From Acidobacteriota bacterium (GTDB taxonomy: Bacteria > Acidobacteriota > UBA890 > WLXD01), in the NCBI GenBank assembly GCA_029263335.1, contig JAJCXS010000289.1, forward strand, positions 1 to 59,836: a stretch of 59,836 bases of DNA, in the 5' to 3' direction. Positions 30,911-44,051 of this stretch are shown one piece after another. Both the position numbers and the translations under genes were made by a program. The notes under the pieces were generated by a model that was not told where the DNA came from, searched no databases, and saw only the letters and a program-made list of their open reading frames with translations. Position 1 is the first letter of the stretch, and every line of letters starts with the position of its first letter.

Positions 30911-33900
30911 AGTGGATCAAGGATCTGATCAGTCCCAAGACGCGGCAGTGGGAGGAGTTCTACCGCAACCGGTGGCAGCACGACAAGGAAGTGCGCTCGA
31001 CCCATGGCGTCAACTGCACGGGCGGTTGTTCCTGGAAGATCTACGTCAAGGACGGCATCGTTACCTGGGAGATGCAGGCGCTCGACTACCCGAAGCTCGA
31101 CCCGGAGCTTCCGCCCTACGAGCCGCGTGGCTGTCAGCGCGGAATCTCGTTCTCCTGGTACCTGTACAGCCCGATCCGCATCAAGTACCCGTACATGCGC
31201 GGCTCGCTGCTCGACATCTGGCGCGACGTGCGCCAGCAGTACGACGACCCGGTCGATGCCTGGCAGGCGATCCAGAATAACGATGAACTCCGCCGGCGCT
31301 ATCAGCGCACGCGTGGCAAGGGTGGTTTCCGTCGCGTGGCGATGGATGAGGCGATCGAGCTCTGTGCGGCAGCCAACGTCCACACGGTAAAGAAGTGGGG
31401 TCCTGATCGCGTCGTCGGATTCTCGCCTATTCCCGCGATGAGTCAGCTGAGTTACGCAGGCGGCGCCCGCTTCCTGCAGCTCATGGGCGGCATTAACCTG
31501 TCCTTCTACGACTGGTACTGTGATCTGCCGCCCGCCTCGCCCGAGACGTGGGGCGAGCAGACCGACGTGGCCGAGAGCGCCGACTGGTATCACTCGAAGA
31601 TGATCGCCGTCATGGGCTCCAACCTGAACATGACCCGCACGCCCGACTGCCACTTCATTCCTGAAGCGCGTCAGAACGGCTCCAAGCTCGTCGTGTTCTC
31701 GCCGGACTTTTCGCAGGTCTCCAAGTACGCGGATCAGTGGGTGGCGATCAATGCCGGCCAGGATGGCGCGTTCTGGATGGCCGTGGGCCACGTGATCCTG
31801 CGCGAGTTCTACGCCGAGAAGAAGACGCCAGAGTTCGACGACTACCTGAAGCAGTACTCGGATTGCGGTTTTCTCGTCGAACTCGAGGATACGCCGCGTG
31901 GTGCGCGCGCCGGCCGCATGGTCCGGGCGGGACGTCTCGACGACTATGTGGCGGAAGAGAACGGTGAGTGGAAGTTCCTGGTCATGGACGGCAATAGCGG
32001 AAAGCCGCGTATGCCGGGTGGGTCCGTAGGGCACCGCTGGGGCGAGGAGCAGGGCAAGTGGAATCTCAAGCTCGAAGACGCCCGCACCGGCGAGGCGATC
32101 GACCCGGTGCTGTCGTTCCTCGACCAGCACGACGAGGTGCCGCAGGTCGAACTCGAACACTACGAGTCTGATCGGCTGGTCCTGCGTGGCGTGCCTGCTC
32201 GTCGTTTGCGGTTGGCCGACGGCTCGGTGATTCGCGTGACGACGGTCTTCGACCTGCTGATGGCGCGCTACGGCGTCGATCGTGGGCTCGCCGGCGAGTA
32301 CCCGAGCGGCTACGACGATGAGGAACTCGGCTATACGCCCGCATGGCAGGAGCCATTCTCGGGGATCGATCGCAAGACCGTCATCGAATTTGCTCGCGAG
32401 TGGGCCAAGACCGCCGAGATCACTGGTGGCCGCTGCAGTATCATCATTGGCGCCGGCATCAATCACTGGTACCACAACAACCTGATGTATCGGGCGGGTA
32501 TCGTCGCCTTGGTTCTCACAGGGTGCGTGGGTAAGAACGGCGGTGGTCTGAACCACTACGTCGGCCAGGAGAAGCTCGCGCCGATGGCGCCATGGAGCGC
32601 AATCGCATTTGCGCGCGACTGGGTCGGCCCGCCGCGTCTGCAGAACGCCCCGTCGTGGCACTACGTGCACTGCGACCAGTGGCGCTACGAGCGTGAGTTC
32701 ACCGACTATCACCCGGTGCCGGAGGAGACCTCGTTGGCGCAGGGGCACACGATCGACCTGCAGGTGAAGGCGGTCAAGAACGGCTGGCTGCCATTCTTCC
32801 CGCAGTTCCTCGAGAACAGCATCGAGGTGGTAAAGAAGGCGCGAGCCGCGGGCGCGAATACCGATGAGGAGATCGTCGCCCACGTCGTCGAGCGTCTCAA
32901 GAGTGGTGACTTGACGTTCGCCGTCGAGGACCCGGACGCGCCCGAAGCCTGGCCGCGTACCTGGTACATCTGGCGTGGCAACGCGCTGATGTCCAGCGCC
33001 AAGGGGCATGAGTACTTCCTCAAGCACTACCTGGGCACGCACACGAACATGATCGCCAAGGAGCGGGCCGAGGGCTCGTTCGACGACGTGATCTGGCGCG
33101 AGGCGCCCGAGGGGAAGCTCGACCTGATCGTCGATCTGAACTTCCGCATGGACACGTCGGCTCTCTACTCCGACATCGTTCTGCCGGCGGCCACCTGGTA
33201 CGAGAAGGATGATCTCAACTCGACCGACATGCATTCGTTCATGCATCCGCTGTCGGCGGCGACACCGCCGGCCTGGGAGTCGCGGTCGGACTGGGACCTG
33301 TTCAAGGCCATCACTGCCAAGACCGCCGAACTGGCGGCGCGACACTTCCCGGAGCCGGTCGAAGAGATCGTCATGACGCCGCTGCTGCATGACACGCCGG
33401 CGGAGATCGCGCAGCCGGAAGTCAAGGACTGGTCGAAGGGCGAGTGTGAGGCGATTCCCGGCAAGACCATGCCGAACTTCACGGTCGTGCGGCGCGACTA
33501 CGGTCTGCTGGCGAAGAAGTTCTGTGCACTCGGCCCTGGCGTGCGCGCCGGTATCGGCGCGCATGGTGTGTCGATGGATGCTTCCGACTTCTACGACGAA
33601 CTCCTCGAGCACGGCGAAAAGGTCGAAGTTGACGGCAAGCAGTACCCGTCGATCACCGAGGCCCACCAGGCGGCTGACGCGGTGCTGGCTCTGGCTCCGG
33701 AGACCAATGGTGAACTTGCCTACCGCGGGTACAAGTTCCTCGAGAAGAAGACCGGCATGCCGCTGGCGGATCTCGCCGAGGGCTCCCGGGACTCGCGAGT
33801 CACCTTCAGGGAGCTGCAGGCGCAACCGCGTCGACTGCTGAACAGCCCGTGCTGGTCCGGGATCATCACCAACGGGCGTTCGTACTCGGCGTTTACTACG

Positions 33901-34512
33901 CAAGTTGAACGGCTGCTGCCGTGGCGCACGCTGACAGGTCGCCAGCATCTGTACCTGGATCACCAGGGTTACCTGGACTTCGGTGAGCACCTGCCCACGT
34001 ACAAGCCGATGCCCCTGCCAGCCGACATGGGCGATCTCCGCGAGAGTCCGGAGGACGGCATGCTGCTCAACTATCTGACCCCGCACGGCAAGTGGCACAT
34101 CCACTCCACGTACGGCGACACCCACCGGATGCTGACGCTGTCGCGCGGCATCGACCCGATCTGGATGAACGATCGGGACGCGGACGAACTGGAGATCGAC
34201 GACAACGATTGGGTGGAGGTCCACAACGATCATGGCGTCGTGTGCACACGCGCTTGCGTCTCGGCGCGTATCCCGCGCGGCATCTGCATCCTGTACCACT
34301 CGCCGGAACGGACCATCTCGGTTCCCAAGTCGCCACTGCGCGGCAACCGGCGGGCAGGCGGCCACAACAGCCTCACGAGGGTGCGGCTCAAGCCCAACCT
34401 GATGATCGGCGGCTACGGCCAGTTCACCTACCACTTCAACTACTGGGGCCCGACGGGTGTGAATCGCGACACCGCGGTACGCGTCCGTAAGCTCGATAAG
34501 GTCGAGTACTGA
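30907..34512 (+). CDS. narG: Membrane-bound nitrate reductase, catalytic alpha subunit
   Basis: 1201 residues, close to the 1247 of E. coli NarG and alignable throughout. Reduces nitrate to nitrite at a Mo-bis-MGD site. The N-terminal [4Fe-4S] (FS0) ligands His33, Cys37, Cys41 and Cys76 keep the exact E. coli spacing. The Mo-ligand Asp is Asp202 in [36 protein letters not shown] and the RDTAVRVRK end are also conserved. There is no twin-arginine signal, so the active site faces the cytoplasm. It overlaps the upstream cytochrome gene; narH starts 13 bp later. A nitrite oxidoreductase role cannot be excluded by sequence alone but fits the context less well. Confidence 0.96.
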   Translation: MKWIKDLISPKTRQWEEFYRNRWQHDKEVRSTHGVNCTGGCSWKIYVKDGIVTWEMQALDYPKLDPELPPYEPRGCQRGISFSWYLYSPIRIKYPYMRGSLLDIWRDVRQQYDDPVDAWQAIQNNDELRRRYQRTRGKGGFRRVAMDEAIELCAAANVHTVKKWGPDRVVGFSPIPAMSQLSYAGGARFLQLMGGINLSFYDWYCDLPPASPETWGEQTDVAESADWYHSKMIAVMGSNLNMTRTPDCHFIPEARQNGSKLVVFSPDFSQVSKYADQWVAINAGQDGAFWMAVGHVILREFYAEKKTPEFDDYLKQYSDCGFLVELEDTPRGARAGRMVRAGRLDDYVAEENGEWKFLVMDGNSGKPRMPGGSVGHRWGEEQGKWNLKLEDARTGEAIDPVLSFLDQHDEVPQVELEHYESDRLVLRGVPARRLRLADGSVIRVTTVFDLLMARYGVDRGLAGEYPSGYDDEELGYTPAWQEPFSGIDRKTVIEFAREWAKTAEITGGRCSIIIGAGINHWYHNNLMYRAGIVALVLTGCVGKNGGGLNHYVGQEKLAPMAPWSAIAFARDWVGPPRLQNAPSWHYVHCDQWRYEREFTDYHPVPEETSLAQGHTIDLQVKAVKNGWLPFFPQFLENSIEVVKKARAAGANTDEEIVAHVVERLKSGDLTFAVEDPDAPEAWPRTWYIWRGNALMSSAKGHEYFLKHYLGTHTNMIAKERAEGSFDDVIWREAPEGKLDLIVDLNFRMDTSALYSDIVLPAATWYEKDDLNSTDMHSFMHPLSAATPPAWESRSDWDLFKAITAKTAELAARHFPEPVEEIVMTPLLHDTPAEIAQPEVKDWSKGECEAIPGKTMPNFTVVRRDYGLLAKKFCALGPGVRAGIGAHGVSMDASDFYDELLEHGEKVEVDGKQYPSITEAHQAADAVLALAPETNGELAYRGYKFLEKKTGMPLADLAEGSRDSRVTFRELQAQPRRLLNSPCWSGIITNGRSYSAFTTQVERLLPWRTLTGRQHLYLDHQGYLDFGEHLPTYKPMPLPADMGDLRESPEDGMLLNYLTPHGKWHIHSTYGDTHRMLTLSRGIDPIWMNDRDADELEIDDNDWVEVHNDHGVVCTRACVSARIPRGICILYHSPERTISVPKSPLRGNRRAGGHNSLTRVRLKPNLMIGGYGQFTYHFNYWGPTGVNRDTAVRVRKLDKVEY

Positions 34513-34525
34513 GGAGCTAACGACG

Positions 34526-36018
<1,493 letters not shown>

Positions 36019-36022
<4 letters not shown>

Positions 36023-36663
36023 CGCCACTACCAGATGCCACCAGAGTCCTGCTCGATCGTGTCGGTGAGCTGCTGCAGTACCCGGGGATCGGCTACGAGG
36101 ACAAGATCGTCACGGCCCTGGATCTGGGGCATACCAACGCGACGGAGGTGCTTGGCGAAACGCCGGTAGCGGGCGATCTCGCCGACGCCGCGCGCCGGCT
36201 GGCTGATCTGCTCACCGCCAAGGGTAAGCACGGAGCCGAGGAGCACTTCACCGTGCTGTTCGACCTCTCGCCGGTGTGCACGCTCAATGTCGGCCATCAC
36301 CTGTTCGGCGATGCCTACCAGCGCGGCGAGTTGCTGGCCGGGCTCGTGGGGGAGATGGCGCAGCGCGGTATTCCGATTGACGAGGAGATTCCCGACCACC
36401 TGCCGCTGCTGCTACGCCTTCTCGGTCGTGTCGAGGAAGAGGAGGATCGCACCACGCTCGCGTCGGCAGTCCTGCTGCCTGGGCTGGAGCGGATCAACGA
36501 GTCTCTGACGGAAAACGACACCCCCTGGAGTGACATCCTACGGGCGCTTCCGGCCGTCATCCAGATCCTGGTTCCGGATGCCGTCTCCATGATCGATTTG
36601 CTGCCCACGGACAAAGAGTCGCGGGATCCCATCGGCTACCAGGAGGTTCTTCCCCGTGCTTGA
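36019..36663 (+). CDS. narJ: Nitrate reductase molybdenum-cofactor assembly chaperone
   Basis: 214 residues, all-helical TorD/NarJ family. YEDKIVTALDLGH and the conserved EEHFTVLFDLSPVCTLNVGHHLFGDAYQRGELL region are the NarJ signature. NarJ binds the NarG N-terminus and controls cofactor insertion; it is not part of the mature enzyme. Overlaps narH by four bases and narI by eight. Confidence 0.93.
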
Positions 36664-37330
36664 TCTGCTCCTGTTCGCCGTCTTGCCCTATCTGGCGATC
36701 GTGCTTTTCCTGTTCGTGTCGATTCAGCGTTATCGCCACGATCCCTTCACGTTCTCCAGTTTGTCCAGCCAGTTTCTCGAATCGCGCAAGCTGTTCTGGG
36801 GCTCGGTGCCATTTCACGTCGGCATCATGACGCTCTTCCTCGGCCATCTGATCGGGTTCATGTTTCCCCGCCAGGTGATGATTTGGAACAGCGTCCCGCT
36901 GCGTCTGTTCATCCTGGAGGTAACGGCTCTCGCCGCAGCCGTCCTGTGTCTGGTAGGAATCGTCGGTCTCATCGTTCGACGCTTTACCACGTCGCGGTTG
37001 CGCCATCATACGAGCGCTACCGATATCGCCGTCTACGTGCTGCTGTTGTTTCAGATCGTCACCGGCATGTGGGTGGCGTTGGGGCTGCGTTGGGGTAGCG
37101 CGTGGTACACGCAGACCCTGGTGCCGTACTTGTGGTCGCTGGCCAGGCTGCAGCCGGACATCCAGCGAGTCGTCGAACTCGGCCTGCTGGCGCGCCTGCA
37201 TGTTATCGGCGCCTTCGTGCTGATCGCGGCCTTCAGCTTCACGCGCCTGGTTCACGCGCTCGTGGCCCCGGTGCCGTATCTGTGGCGACCGCTGCAGCTA
37301 GTTATCTGGAATCGCGTCCGGCCTGACTGA
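36656..37330 (+). CDS. narI: Nitrate reductase gamma subunit, dihaem b membrane protein
   Basis: 224 residues from a GTG overlapping narJ. Five helices; the haem b ligands are His residues in FHVGIMTLFLGHLIGF and RLHVIGAFVLIAAFSFTRLVHALVAP. Oxidises quinol and passes electrons to NarH. The C-terminal YLWRP is conserved. A 39-bp gap follows before a 31-codon ORF, the largest gap inside the operon. Confidence 0.95.
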   Translation: MLDLLLFAVLPYLAIVLFLFVSIQRYRHDPFTFSSLSSQFLESRKLFWGSVPFHVGIMTLFLGHLIGFMFPRQVMIWNSVPLRLFILEVTALAAAVLCLVGIVGLIVRRFTTSRLRHHTSATDIAVYVLLLFQIVTGMWVALGLRWGSAWYTQTLVPYLWSLARLQPDIQRVVELGLLARLHVIGAFVLIAAFSFTRLVHALVAPVPYLWRPLQLVIWNRVRPD

Positions 37331-37369
37331 GGCTTCTCCCCACACGGACAACACAAGCGAGCGAGTGCA

Positions 37370-37465
37370 GTGATTGAGCAACGCAAGGCCTATCAAGTTT
37401 TCGATTGGGACAACAACTGGGAGCCGGGCGTGAAACCCGATTCGCAGTCGTACGTGGGGGCATAA
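37370..37465 (+). CDS. Possible 31-residue small protein between narI and narK
   Basis: GTG-initiated frame of 31 codons ending in TAA at 37463-37465. It is translationally coupled to narK, whose ATG shares the last A of that stop (TAATG). The peptide is polar and aromatic (FDWDNNWEPG in the middle, QSYVGA at the end), with two Trp and two Tyr residues and no membrane segment. The narK ribosome site (GTGGGGG) lies inside it. Its own ribosome site is weak (AGCGAG). Not recognised. It may be a leader peptide coupling narK translation or a real small subunit. Confidence 0.45.
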   Translation: MIEQRKAYQVFDWDNNWEPGVKPDSQSYVGA

Positions 37466-39000
37466 TGAGCAAGCTACTCGATCGCTGGGATCCCGAGGAC
37501 GAGCAGTTCTGGAACACGACGGGTAAGGCAGTCGCCACCCGTAACCTGTGGATTTCGATCCCGTGCCTGCTGTGTGGCTTCGCCGTCTGGCTGTACTGGT
37601 CGATCATCACCGTCCAGATGCAGAATCTCGACTTTCCGTTCAGCCTCGAGCAGCTGTACGGACTGTCCGCTGTGGCTGGTCTTGCCGGCGCCACGTTGCG
37701 GATTCCGAACTCCTTCTTCATCGCGCTGAGCGGCGGCCGCAACGTGATCGCCGTCACCACGGCGCTGCTCATCGTGCCGGCCGCTGGCGTTGGCATGGCA
37801 CTGCAGGACCCGAGCACGAGCTACGCGACGTTCGTCATTCTGGCGGCGCTGTCAGGGCTCGGCGGTGGCGCATTCGCTTCGTCGATGTCCAACATCAGTT
37901 TCTTCTACCCCAAGCGCATGCAGGGCTTGTCGCTGGGGCTGAACGCGGGACTCGGCAACGTTGGCGTCAGCATCATGCAGGTGCTGCTGCCGTTCGTGAT
38001 GACCTTCGGCCTCTTCGGCGCGTTCGGCGGCGGTTCCCGTGCCCTGCCGGCCGCGCTCGGTGGCGCGGACGTGTGGATTCAGAATACCGGGCTGGTGTGG
38101 GTTCCGATTCTGGCGGTGCTGGCGGTGGCTGCCTGGTTCGGCATGAACAACCTGCCGATGCATGACGTCGGCGCGTCGCCGGCGGCGATCGCCAAGATGC
38201 TGTGGTTGCTCCTGCTCGGATTCGCCAGCTCAGCCTTGGGGCTGTATCTGCTCATCGGGCTGGGCTGGAACATGTGGCTCGTCCTGCCGATCACGATCGT
38301 GATGACCGTGGCCTTGATGCGCTACGCGACACCGAATGCGGTGCAGGAGAACCTCAAAGGCCAGTTCGTGATCTTCGAGGAGAAGCACAACTGGGTGATG
38401 ACCTGGCTCTACGTCATGACGTTCGGGTCGTTCATCGGTTTCTCCGCGGCGTTTCCCAAGCTCATCCAGGACGTCTTCGGAACGCTGCCCGATGGGACGC
38501 TGAATCCCGCTGCGCCGAATCCGCTCGCCTACGCCTGGCTCGGTCCGCTGGTCGGCTCGCTGATCCGACCGGTCGGAGGCTGGTTGTCGGACAAGATCGG
38601 CGGCGCGCGCGTGACGCATTGGGACACCATCCTCATGATCGCCTCCACGCTTGGCGTGGCGTACTACGTGAAGTTGGCCGGTGCGGCGGCCCAGCCGGAG
38701 CAGTACTTCATGCCATTCCTGCTGCTGTTCCTGTTGCTGTTTATCACGACGGGGATTGGCAACGGGTCGACGTTCCGCATGGTTCCGATCATCTTCAATC
38801 CGTCAATGGCGGGCCCGGTGCTGGGTTGGATCTCGGCGGTTGCCGCCTACGGCGCGTTCATCATTCCGCGAGTCTTCGGCAAGCAGATCCAGGCGGGGAC
38901 TCCCGAGTACGCACTCTACGGCTTCGCGCTCTACTACCTGAGTTGCCTGGCGGTGAACTGGTGGTTCTACGCCCGCAAGAACGCGGAGAAGCCCTGTTGA
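37465..39000 (+). CDS. narK: Nitrate/nitrite MFS transporter
   Basis: 511 residues, twelve helices, NarK/NNP family of the major facilitator superfamily. ASSMSNISFFYPKRMQGLSLGLNAGLGNVGVSIMQ contains the nitrate signature, and GTGIGNGSTFRMVP-like GIGNGSTFRM holds the second. N-terminal RWDPEDEQFWNTTGKAVATRNLWISIP is typical of bacterial NarK. Imports nitrate and/or exchanges it for nitrite, which suits the cytoplasmic NarG. The ATG at 37465 is chosen because it overlaps the small ORF stop and has a GGGGG five bases upstream. Confidence 0.94.
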   Translation: MSKLLDRWDPEDEQFWNTTGKAVATRNLWISIPCLLCGFAVWLYWSIITVQMQNLDFPFSLEQLYGLSAVAGLAGATLRIPNSFFIALSGGRNVIAVTTALLIVPAAGVGMALQDPSTSYATFVILAALSGLGGGAFASSMSNISFFYPKRMQGLSLGLNAGLGNVGVSIMQVLLPFVMTFGLFGAFGGGSRALPAALGGADVWIQNTGLVWVPILAVLAVAAWFGMNNLPMHDVGASPAAIAKMLWLLLLGFASSALGLYLLIGLGWNMWLVLPITIVMTVALMRYATPNAVQENLKGQFVIFEEKHNWVMTWLYVMTFGSFIGFSAAFPKLIQDVFGTLPDGTLNPAAPNPLAYAWLGPLVGSLIRPVGGWLSDKIGGARVTHWDTILMIASTLGVAYYVKLAGAAAQPEQYFMPFLLLFLLLFITTGIGNGSTFRMVPIIFNPSMAGPVLGWISAVAAYGAFIIPRVFGKQIQAGTPEYALYGFALYYLSCLAVNWWFYARKNAEKPC

Positions 39001-39560
39001 TCTCTCGACGCCGGTCCGTCCTGCTCCTGTCGGCGCTCGCGCTGGGTGCGATGGCAGCGTGCGAGCCCACGAACCAGGGCTATGAGCCCGAGCAGCCCGT
39101 GGCCTATTCGCATGCTGTACACGCGGGAGGGCAGTCTATTGCCTGTACCTACTGCCACTATGGCGCTGAGCGTGGACGCTACGCCGGCATCCCACCAGCC
39201 AGCGTGTGCATGAACTGCCACACCAAGGTGCTGCCGGACAACGAAGAGGTGCAGAAGATCGTGCGCGCCATAGAGCTCCGCGATCCGATCGAATGGTACC
39301 GGGTGCACAAATTACCCGACCATGCGTACTTCGATCACAGCGCCCACGTGGTCACTGGAGAGCTCGAATGTCAGAGCTGCCACGGTTCCGTGGAGTCCAT
39401 GGGGCTGGTTCGTCAGGAAGAGCCGCTGACCATGGGCTGGTGCCTGGACTGTCATCGTCAAGAAGAACCGGCCGCGCCCGGCGCGGCTTCTGACCTGCCG
39501 CCAGGATTCGCTCCGGCGGTAGGCACCAACCTGGTCGACTGCGCGACCTGTCACCGATGA
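38997..39560 (+). CDS. actA: Alternative complex III subunit A, pentahaem cytochrome c lipoprotein (second copy)
   Basis: 187 residues from a TTG at 38997 that overlaps the narK stop (TTGA). The start is supported by an immediate lipoprotein signal: ISRRRS, hydrophobic core, then AMAAC at about residue 21. Five haem sites: CTYCH, CMNCH, CQSCH, CLDCH and terminal CATCH. Unlike the first ActA, which has a helical anchor, this one is predicted to be lipid-anchored. First gene of the second ACIII set, placed directly behind narK with no gap. Confidence 0.9.
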   Translation: MISRRRSVLLLSALALGAMAACEPTNQGYEPEQPVAYSHAVHAGGQSIACTYCHYGAERGRYAGIPPASVCMNCHTKVLPDNEEVQKIVRAIELRDPIEWYRVHKLPDHAYFDHSAHVVTGELECQSCHGSVESMGLVRQEEPLTMGWCLDCHRQEEPAAPGAASDLPPGFAPAVGTNLVDCATCHR

Positions 39561-42500
39561 GCGATCACGTGCACGACGACGGTCCCTGGATCAGGTTGGA
39601 CTCGGATCTTCTCCCCGAACGCGGAGCGTTCTGCGAACCGGAGCACCCCGAGCCGATTGACCAACATGTGAGGGTAACGGCACCGAGTCCCAGCCGGCGC
39701 GGCTTTCTCAAGGCTCTGGGGCTGAGCGCCGCGTCGATGGCAGCGTGTGAACGCCTGCCGGTTCGTCGGGCGATCCCGTACCTGGTGCCGCCCGACGAAA
39801 TCACTCCTGGCGTGCCGACCTACTACGCCAGCACCTGTCTGGCGTGTCCGGCCAACTGCGGGACTCTCGTCAAGGTTCTCGATGGTCGGCCCGTGAAACT
39901 GGAGGGCAACCCAGACCACCCGGTCTCGCGCGGCGGCCTGTGCGCGATCGGACAGGCGGACCTGCGTGCTCTGTACGACCCCCACAGGCTGCAGCGGCCT
40001 TCGATCGAGGGCGATGAGGCGGTCGACTGGACCGCGCTCGATGACCGCGTCCGCCAGCGCCTCGCGCAGGTTGCTGCGAGCCAGGGCGTCTACGTGGTCA
40101 GTACGTCGGTAGCCAGCCCCTCGGCGCGACGTGCCATCGCGGACTTCTTGGAGCCCTTTGGCGGAACGCTCGTGGAACATGATCTCGATCCGCAGAGCCC
40201 CTCTGCGGCGCGCGATGCCTACGCGGTGCTCGACGGCACGGCGCTGCAGCCGTCACTGAACCTCGAGCAGGTCGATCTCCTCGTGAGTCTTGGCGCCGAC
40301 CCGTTCGGCACCGGCCCGGACCCGGTTGGCAACACGGCCGCCTGGGCCGCCCGGCGGCGCGCCGGCGAGCGCTATGGTCCGCCGCGCCATGTTCAGATCG
40401 AGGGCAGCCTTTCCCTGTCGGGCGCGAACGCGGATCAACGCTGGGGCGCTACCGCCGGAGAGCGGGAGGAGACGGCGCTGTGGATACTGCGTCAGGTAGC
40501 GAGTCGACTCGGTGTTACCGGCGCTGCCGAGATCCGCGCGGCAACCGCCGGGCTCAGCCTGACGCCGCCACACGAGTCCGATCTCGGGACCCTGGTGGAT
40601 GCCCTGATCGAGGCTCCCGGCCGGAGTCTGTTGGTGAGTTCCTCCGAGGGGCTTGCCGAGCAGATTGCCGTGGCGCTGACCAACCGGCTACTCGGGAACG
40701 AAGGACACACACTGGATCTGGAGCGGCCCATGCTTGCGCAGCGTGGCAGCGACGAGGCGCTGATGGCCTTTCGCAGCGAACTCGCCGCGGGCACGGTGGG
40801 TGCTGTCATTCTTGTTGATCTCGATCTGGTTGGAAGGTTGCCGGATGGCGAGATGCTTGCCGGGCAGCTAGCGGCGCTGCCGCTGAGCGTGGCGATCTCG
40901 ACGCGGCCTTCGGCGACGACGGAAGCCTGCCAGGTGGTGGCTGCGGCTCATCAGGGTCAGGAACGGTGGGCGGACGCGCAGCCACGGCGCGATCTCAAAA
41001 CGCTGGCTCAGCCGACCATTCGTCCGATCTTCGATACGCGCGATCCGTGGGAGAACTTCCTCGTCTGGTCGAGCTCGCCCGTGGTGGATTGGCGTGAGTA
41101 CTTGAGGCAGTCGTGGGCGGCCGAGGGCAGCACCGATTGGTCGGAGCTGGTGCGTACGGGCGGCCTGAGCGCGCTGGCCGGCGAAACAGCCAGCGAGAAC
41201 GAATCGACCACGGCCGAGTCGCAGGCTCCGCCGCAGCCTGCTGCGTTGCAGGCGCTAACGGCGACGACCGCTGCGGCATCCCCGTCTGACAGCGGTTCCG
41301 TGGAGATCGAGGTCATCACTGAGGTGACCTGTCGTAGCGGCGGTCACGCCGCGAACCCGTGGTTACGGGAACTGCCCGATCCACTGACGAGGGTTTCATG
41401 GTCGGGATGTGCCCGCATCGCACCGAGCCTCGCACGCGAGGTCGGCGTTGAAGATGGCTCCATTGTGGAGCTCGCTATCGATGGCGCGGTGGTGGCTTTG
41501 CCTGCAGTGGTCTTGCCCGGGCAGCACCCTGACGTCGTCGCGTTGCCGGCTGGTTACGGTACCTGGAACGAGGCCGATCCCGACTCCATGGACTCGACTC
41601 GGGCAGAGGCTGCAGCGCCGCTGGTTGAGTACGCGACCGGGGGCGCGCAGGGGCCACGGTGGCGGGGTCTGTCCGCACAACTGACCAACACGGGCCGTAG
41701 TGCGGTCGTGCCGCGCATTCAGATCCACTCCCAGACGGAGGGGCGCCCCATCATCCACCAGGTCAGCGGCCACGATGAGGCCGTGCATGTTCCGCACCAT
41801 CCCGATGCCGATCTGTGGGATGCGCGGCCTGAGCCGTCGCCACAGTGGGGCATGGTGATCGATCTCGATGCTTGTGTGGGTTGCGCCGGCTGCGTGGTGG
41901 CGTGCCAGGCGGAGAACAATATTCCGGTCGTTGGCGCCGATCAGATGGCCCGGCACCGAGACATGTACTGGTTGCGGATCGATCGGTACTTCGTCGGCGA
42001 GGCCGACGACCCCGACGTGCTGTTTGAACCGATGCTGTGCGCGCAGTGCGACCATGCGCCGTGCGAGACGGTCTGTCCGGTGGCCGCAACGGTGCAAAGT
42101 GAAGACGGCCTGAATCAGCAGATCTACAACCGCTGCGTGGGGACGCGCTATTGCGCCAACAACTGCCCCTACAAGGTGCGGCGCTTCAACTGGTACAAGT
42201 TCGAGCCGACCGATCCGATCGAGCGGCTCGTGCTCAATCCGGACGTGGTGGTGCGCAGTCGTGGCGTGATGGAAAAATGCACCTTCTGTGTGCAGCGCAT
42301 ACAGACGGAGCGGATCGACGCCCGGCGCGACGGTCGCCCCTCCTTCGAGGTGCAGACAGCGTGCCAGCAAAGTTGCCCTGCCCAGGCCATCAGCTTCGGC
42401 GACTCGACCGACGCCGATGGGCCGATCGCGCAACTCAGCGCCAGGCCGCGAGCCTTCCAGGTGCTCGCTGAGCTGGGTATCAAGCCTTCCCTGACCTACA

Positions 42501-42586
42501 TGGCGCGCGTGCGAAATCGCGACGATGCGGACAATCACGACACCGGCGAAGCGCCGGCGGCCGCCGAACACGGGGGCGCGCCATGA
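39557..42586 (+). CDS. actB: Alternative complex III subunit B, molybdopterin-like/Fe-S fusion with retained N-terminal cluster motif (second copy)
   Basis: 1009 residues, ATGA overlap with actA. Tat-like signal [15 protein letters not shown] (residues 46-60). In contrast to the first ActB, the B1 domain keeps Cys94, Cys97, Cys101 and Cys129 (C-x2-C-x3-C-x27-C), the FS0 motif of molybdopterin enzymes, followed by the typical [13 protein letters not shown]. The B2 domain has [37 protein letters not shown] and CTFC/CQQSCP. Whether a molybdenum cofactor or only a [4Fe-4S] cluster is bound cannot be told from sequence. Overlaps actC by ATGA. Confidence 0.93.
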   Translation: MSDHVHDDGPWIRLDSDLLPERGAFCEPEHPEPIDQHVRVTAPSPSRRGFLKALGLSAASMAACERLPVRRAIPYLVPPDEITPGVPTYYASTCLACPANCGTLVKVLDGRPVKLEGNPDHPVSRGGLCAIGQADLRALYDPHRLQRPSIEGDEAVDWTALDDRVRQRLAQVAASQGVYVVSTSVASPSARRAIADFLEPFGGTLVEHDLDPQSPSAARDAYAVLDGTALQPSLNLEQVDLLVSLGADPFGTGPDPVGNTAAWAARRRAGERYGPPRHVQIEGSLSLSGANADQRWGATAGEREETALWILRQVASRLGVTGAAEIRAATAGLSLTPPHESDLGTLVDALIEAPGRSLLVSSSEGLAEQIAVALTNRLLGNEGHTLDLERPMLAQRGSDEALMAFRSELAAGTVGAVILVDLDLVGRLPDGEMLAGQLAALPLSVAISTRPSATTEACQVVAAAHQGQERWADAQPRRDLKTLAQPTIRPIFDTRDPWENFLVWSSSPVVDWREYLRQSWAAEGSTDWSELVRTGGLSALAGETASENESTTAESQAPPQPAALQALTATTAAASPSDSGSVEIEVITEVTCRSGGHAANPWLRELPDPLTRVSWSGCARIAPSLAREVGVEDGSIVELAIDGAVVALPAVVLPGQHPDVVALPAGYGTWNEADPDSMDSTRAEAAAPLVEYATGGAQGPRWRGLSAQLTNTGRSAVVPRIQIHSQTEGRPIIHQVSGHDEAVHVPHHPDADLWDARPEPSPQWGMVIDLDACVGCAGCVVACQAENNIPVVGADQMARHRDMYWLRIDRYFVGEADDPDVLFEPMLCAQCDHAPCETVCPVAATVQSEDGLNQQIYNRCVGTRYCANNCPYKVRRFNWYKFEPTDPIERLVLNPDVVVRSRGVMEKCTFCVQRIQTERIDARRDGRPSFEVQTACQQSCPAQAISFGDSTDADGPIAQLSARPRAFQVLAELGIKPSLTYMARVRNRDDADNHDTGEAPAAAEHGGAP

Positions 42587-44049
42587 CGGAGCGGCAACAG
42601 GTGAGCCAGAGCATCGATCCGCGCTTTCAGGAACTCATCCCGGGCGAGCCGTCGCTGTCCGAGGTTACCAACGAGATCGCCGCGCCGATCGAGAAGGGCC
42701 CCGGTGCACTCTGGTGGGGCGCCTTTGCCACCGCGGCCGCGGCCCTGGCGATGGGCGTGGTCCTGGTTGGCTACACCATCGGTACCGGGATCGGCGTGTG
42801 GGGTCTCGATCGCACGGTCGGATGGGGCTGGGCAATTACGAACTTCGTGTTCTGGGTTGGCATTGGCCACGCGGGCACACTGATCTCGGCGATCCTGCTG
42901 TTGTTCCGGCAGCGGTGGCGCACTTCGATTGCCCGCGCCGCCGAGGCGATGACGATCTTCGCGGTCATGTGCGCGGGGATCTTCCCGGTCATCCACATGG
43001 GTCGGCCCTGGCTCGCTTTCTGGGTGTTCCCATACCCGAACACGCGCGGGCCGCTGTGGGTGAACTTCCGTTCGCCGCTGCTGTGGGACGTGTTCGCGAT
43101 CTCGACGTACTTCATCGTTTCGCTGGTGTTCTGGTACGTCGGTCTGATTCCCGACTTCGCGACGATGCGCGACCGGGTCAAGGGCTGGCGCCGGCGGATC
43201 TATGGCTGGCTGTCGCTGGGCTGGGATGGCTCCACCAAGAGCTGGCAGCGGCACGAGAAGACCTCGCTGTTGCTGGCGGCCTTGGCCACACCGTTGGTCG
43301 TGTCGGTGCACACCATTGTTTCGTTCGACTTCGCCACCAGCATTCTGCCCGGGTGGCACACGACCATCTTGCCGCCGTACTTCGTTGCCGGTGCGGTGTT
43401 TAGCGGCTTCGCCATGGTGCTTACCCTGCTGATCATGACGCGCAAGCTCATGCGTCTGGAGCGGTTCATCACGCTCGATCACCTCGACAAGATGGCCAAG
43501 GTGCTACTGACGACCGGCATGATCGTGGGCTTCGCGTATGGGACCGAGCTCTTCATCGCCTGGTACAGCAGCAATCCGTACGAGCGCTTCGCATTTTGGA
43601 ATCGAGCCTTCGGCCCCTACGGGGTCGGCTACTGGATCATGGTCTTCTGCAACGTTGTCGTGCCGCAGGTGTTCTGGTCGGCGAAGGCACGACGCAACGT
43701 CGGCCTGCTCTTCGTCGCGTCGATCTTCGTCAATATCGGCATGTGGTTCGAGCGCTTCAACATCATCGTGATCTCGCTATCGCGCGACTTCCTGCCTTCG
43801 TCCTGGACCCACTACGTGCCCAGCATGGTCGAGGTCGGCATTCTGGTCGGCAGTTTTGGTCTCTTCTTCACATGTTTCCTGCTGTTCGTCCGTTTCGCAC
43901 CGGTGGTCTCGTTCCATGAGGTCAAGGTAACGCTGGCCGAACAGAAGCACGGCGCGCATCACGCGGCCGACGAGGACCCCGCAGCACCGCGGTCCAACTG
44001 GAGCGGGACTACTTTCGGGCGCCCGTCGCCTCGGACTCGAGGAGCCTAG
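42583..44049 (+). CDS. actC: Alternative complex III subunit C, NrfD/PsrC-type membrane subunit (second copy)
   Basis: 488 residues with about ten helices. The conserved [31 protein letters not shown] and [19 protein letters not shown] blocks closely parallel the first ActC, so the quinol-site region is kept. It is longer by a polar C-terminal tail ([19 protein letters not shown]). Starts at an ATGA overlap; actD begins two bases after its stop. Confidence 0.93.
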   Translation: MTERQQVSQSIDPRFQELIPGEPSLSEVTNEIAAPIEKGPGALWWGAFATAAAALAMGVVLVGYTIGTGIGVWGLDRTVGWGWAITNFVFWVGIGHAGTLISAILLLFRQRWRTSIARAAEAMTIFAVMCAGIFPVIHMGRPWLAFWVFPYPNTRGPLWVNFRSPLLWDVFAISTYFIVSLVFWYVGLIPDFATMRDRVKGWRRRIYGWLSLGWDGSTKSWQRHEKTSLLLAALATPLVVSVHTIVSFDFATSILPGWHTTILPPYFVAGAVFSGFAMVLTLLIMTRKLMRLERFITLDHLDKMAKVLLTTGMIVGFAYGTELFIAWYSSNPYERFAFWNRAFGPYGVGYWIMVFCNVVVPQVFWSAKARRNVGLLFVASIFVNIGMWFERFNIIVISLSRDFLPSSWTHYVPSMVEVGILVGSFGLFFTCFLLFVRFAPVVSFHEVKVTLAEQKHGAHHAADEDPAAPRSNWSGTTFGRPSPRTRGA

Positions 44050-44051
44050 CC

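Noticed and set aside
30817..34434. A 1205-codon open frame antisense to narG, and other long antisense frames such as 4204-5631
   Set aside because: They mirror strongly conserved genes in a high-GC genome, have low-complexity Arg/Val/His-rich translations and contain no recognisable domain.
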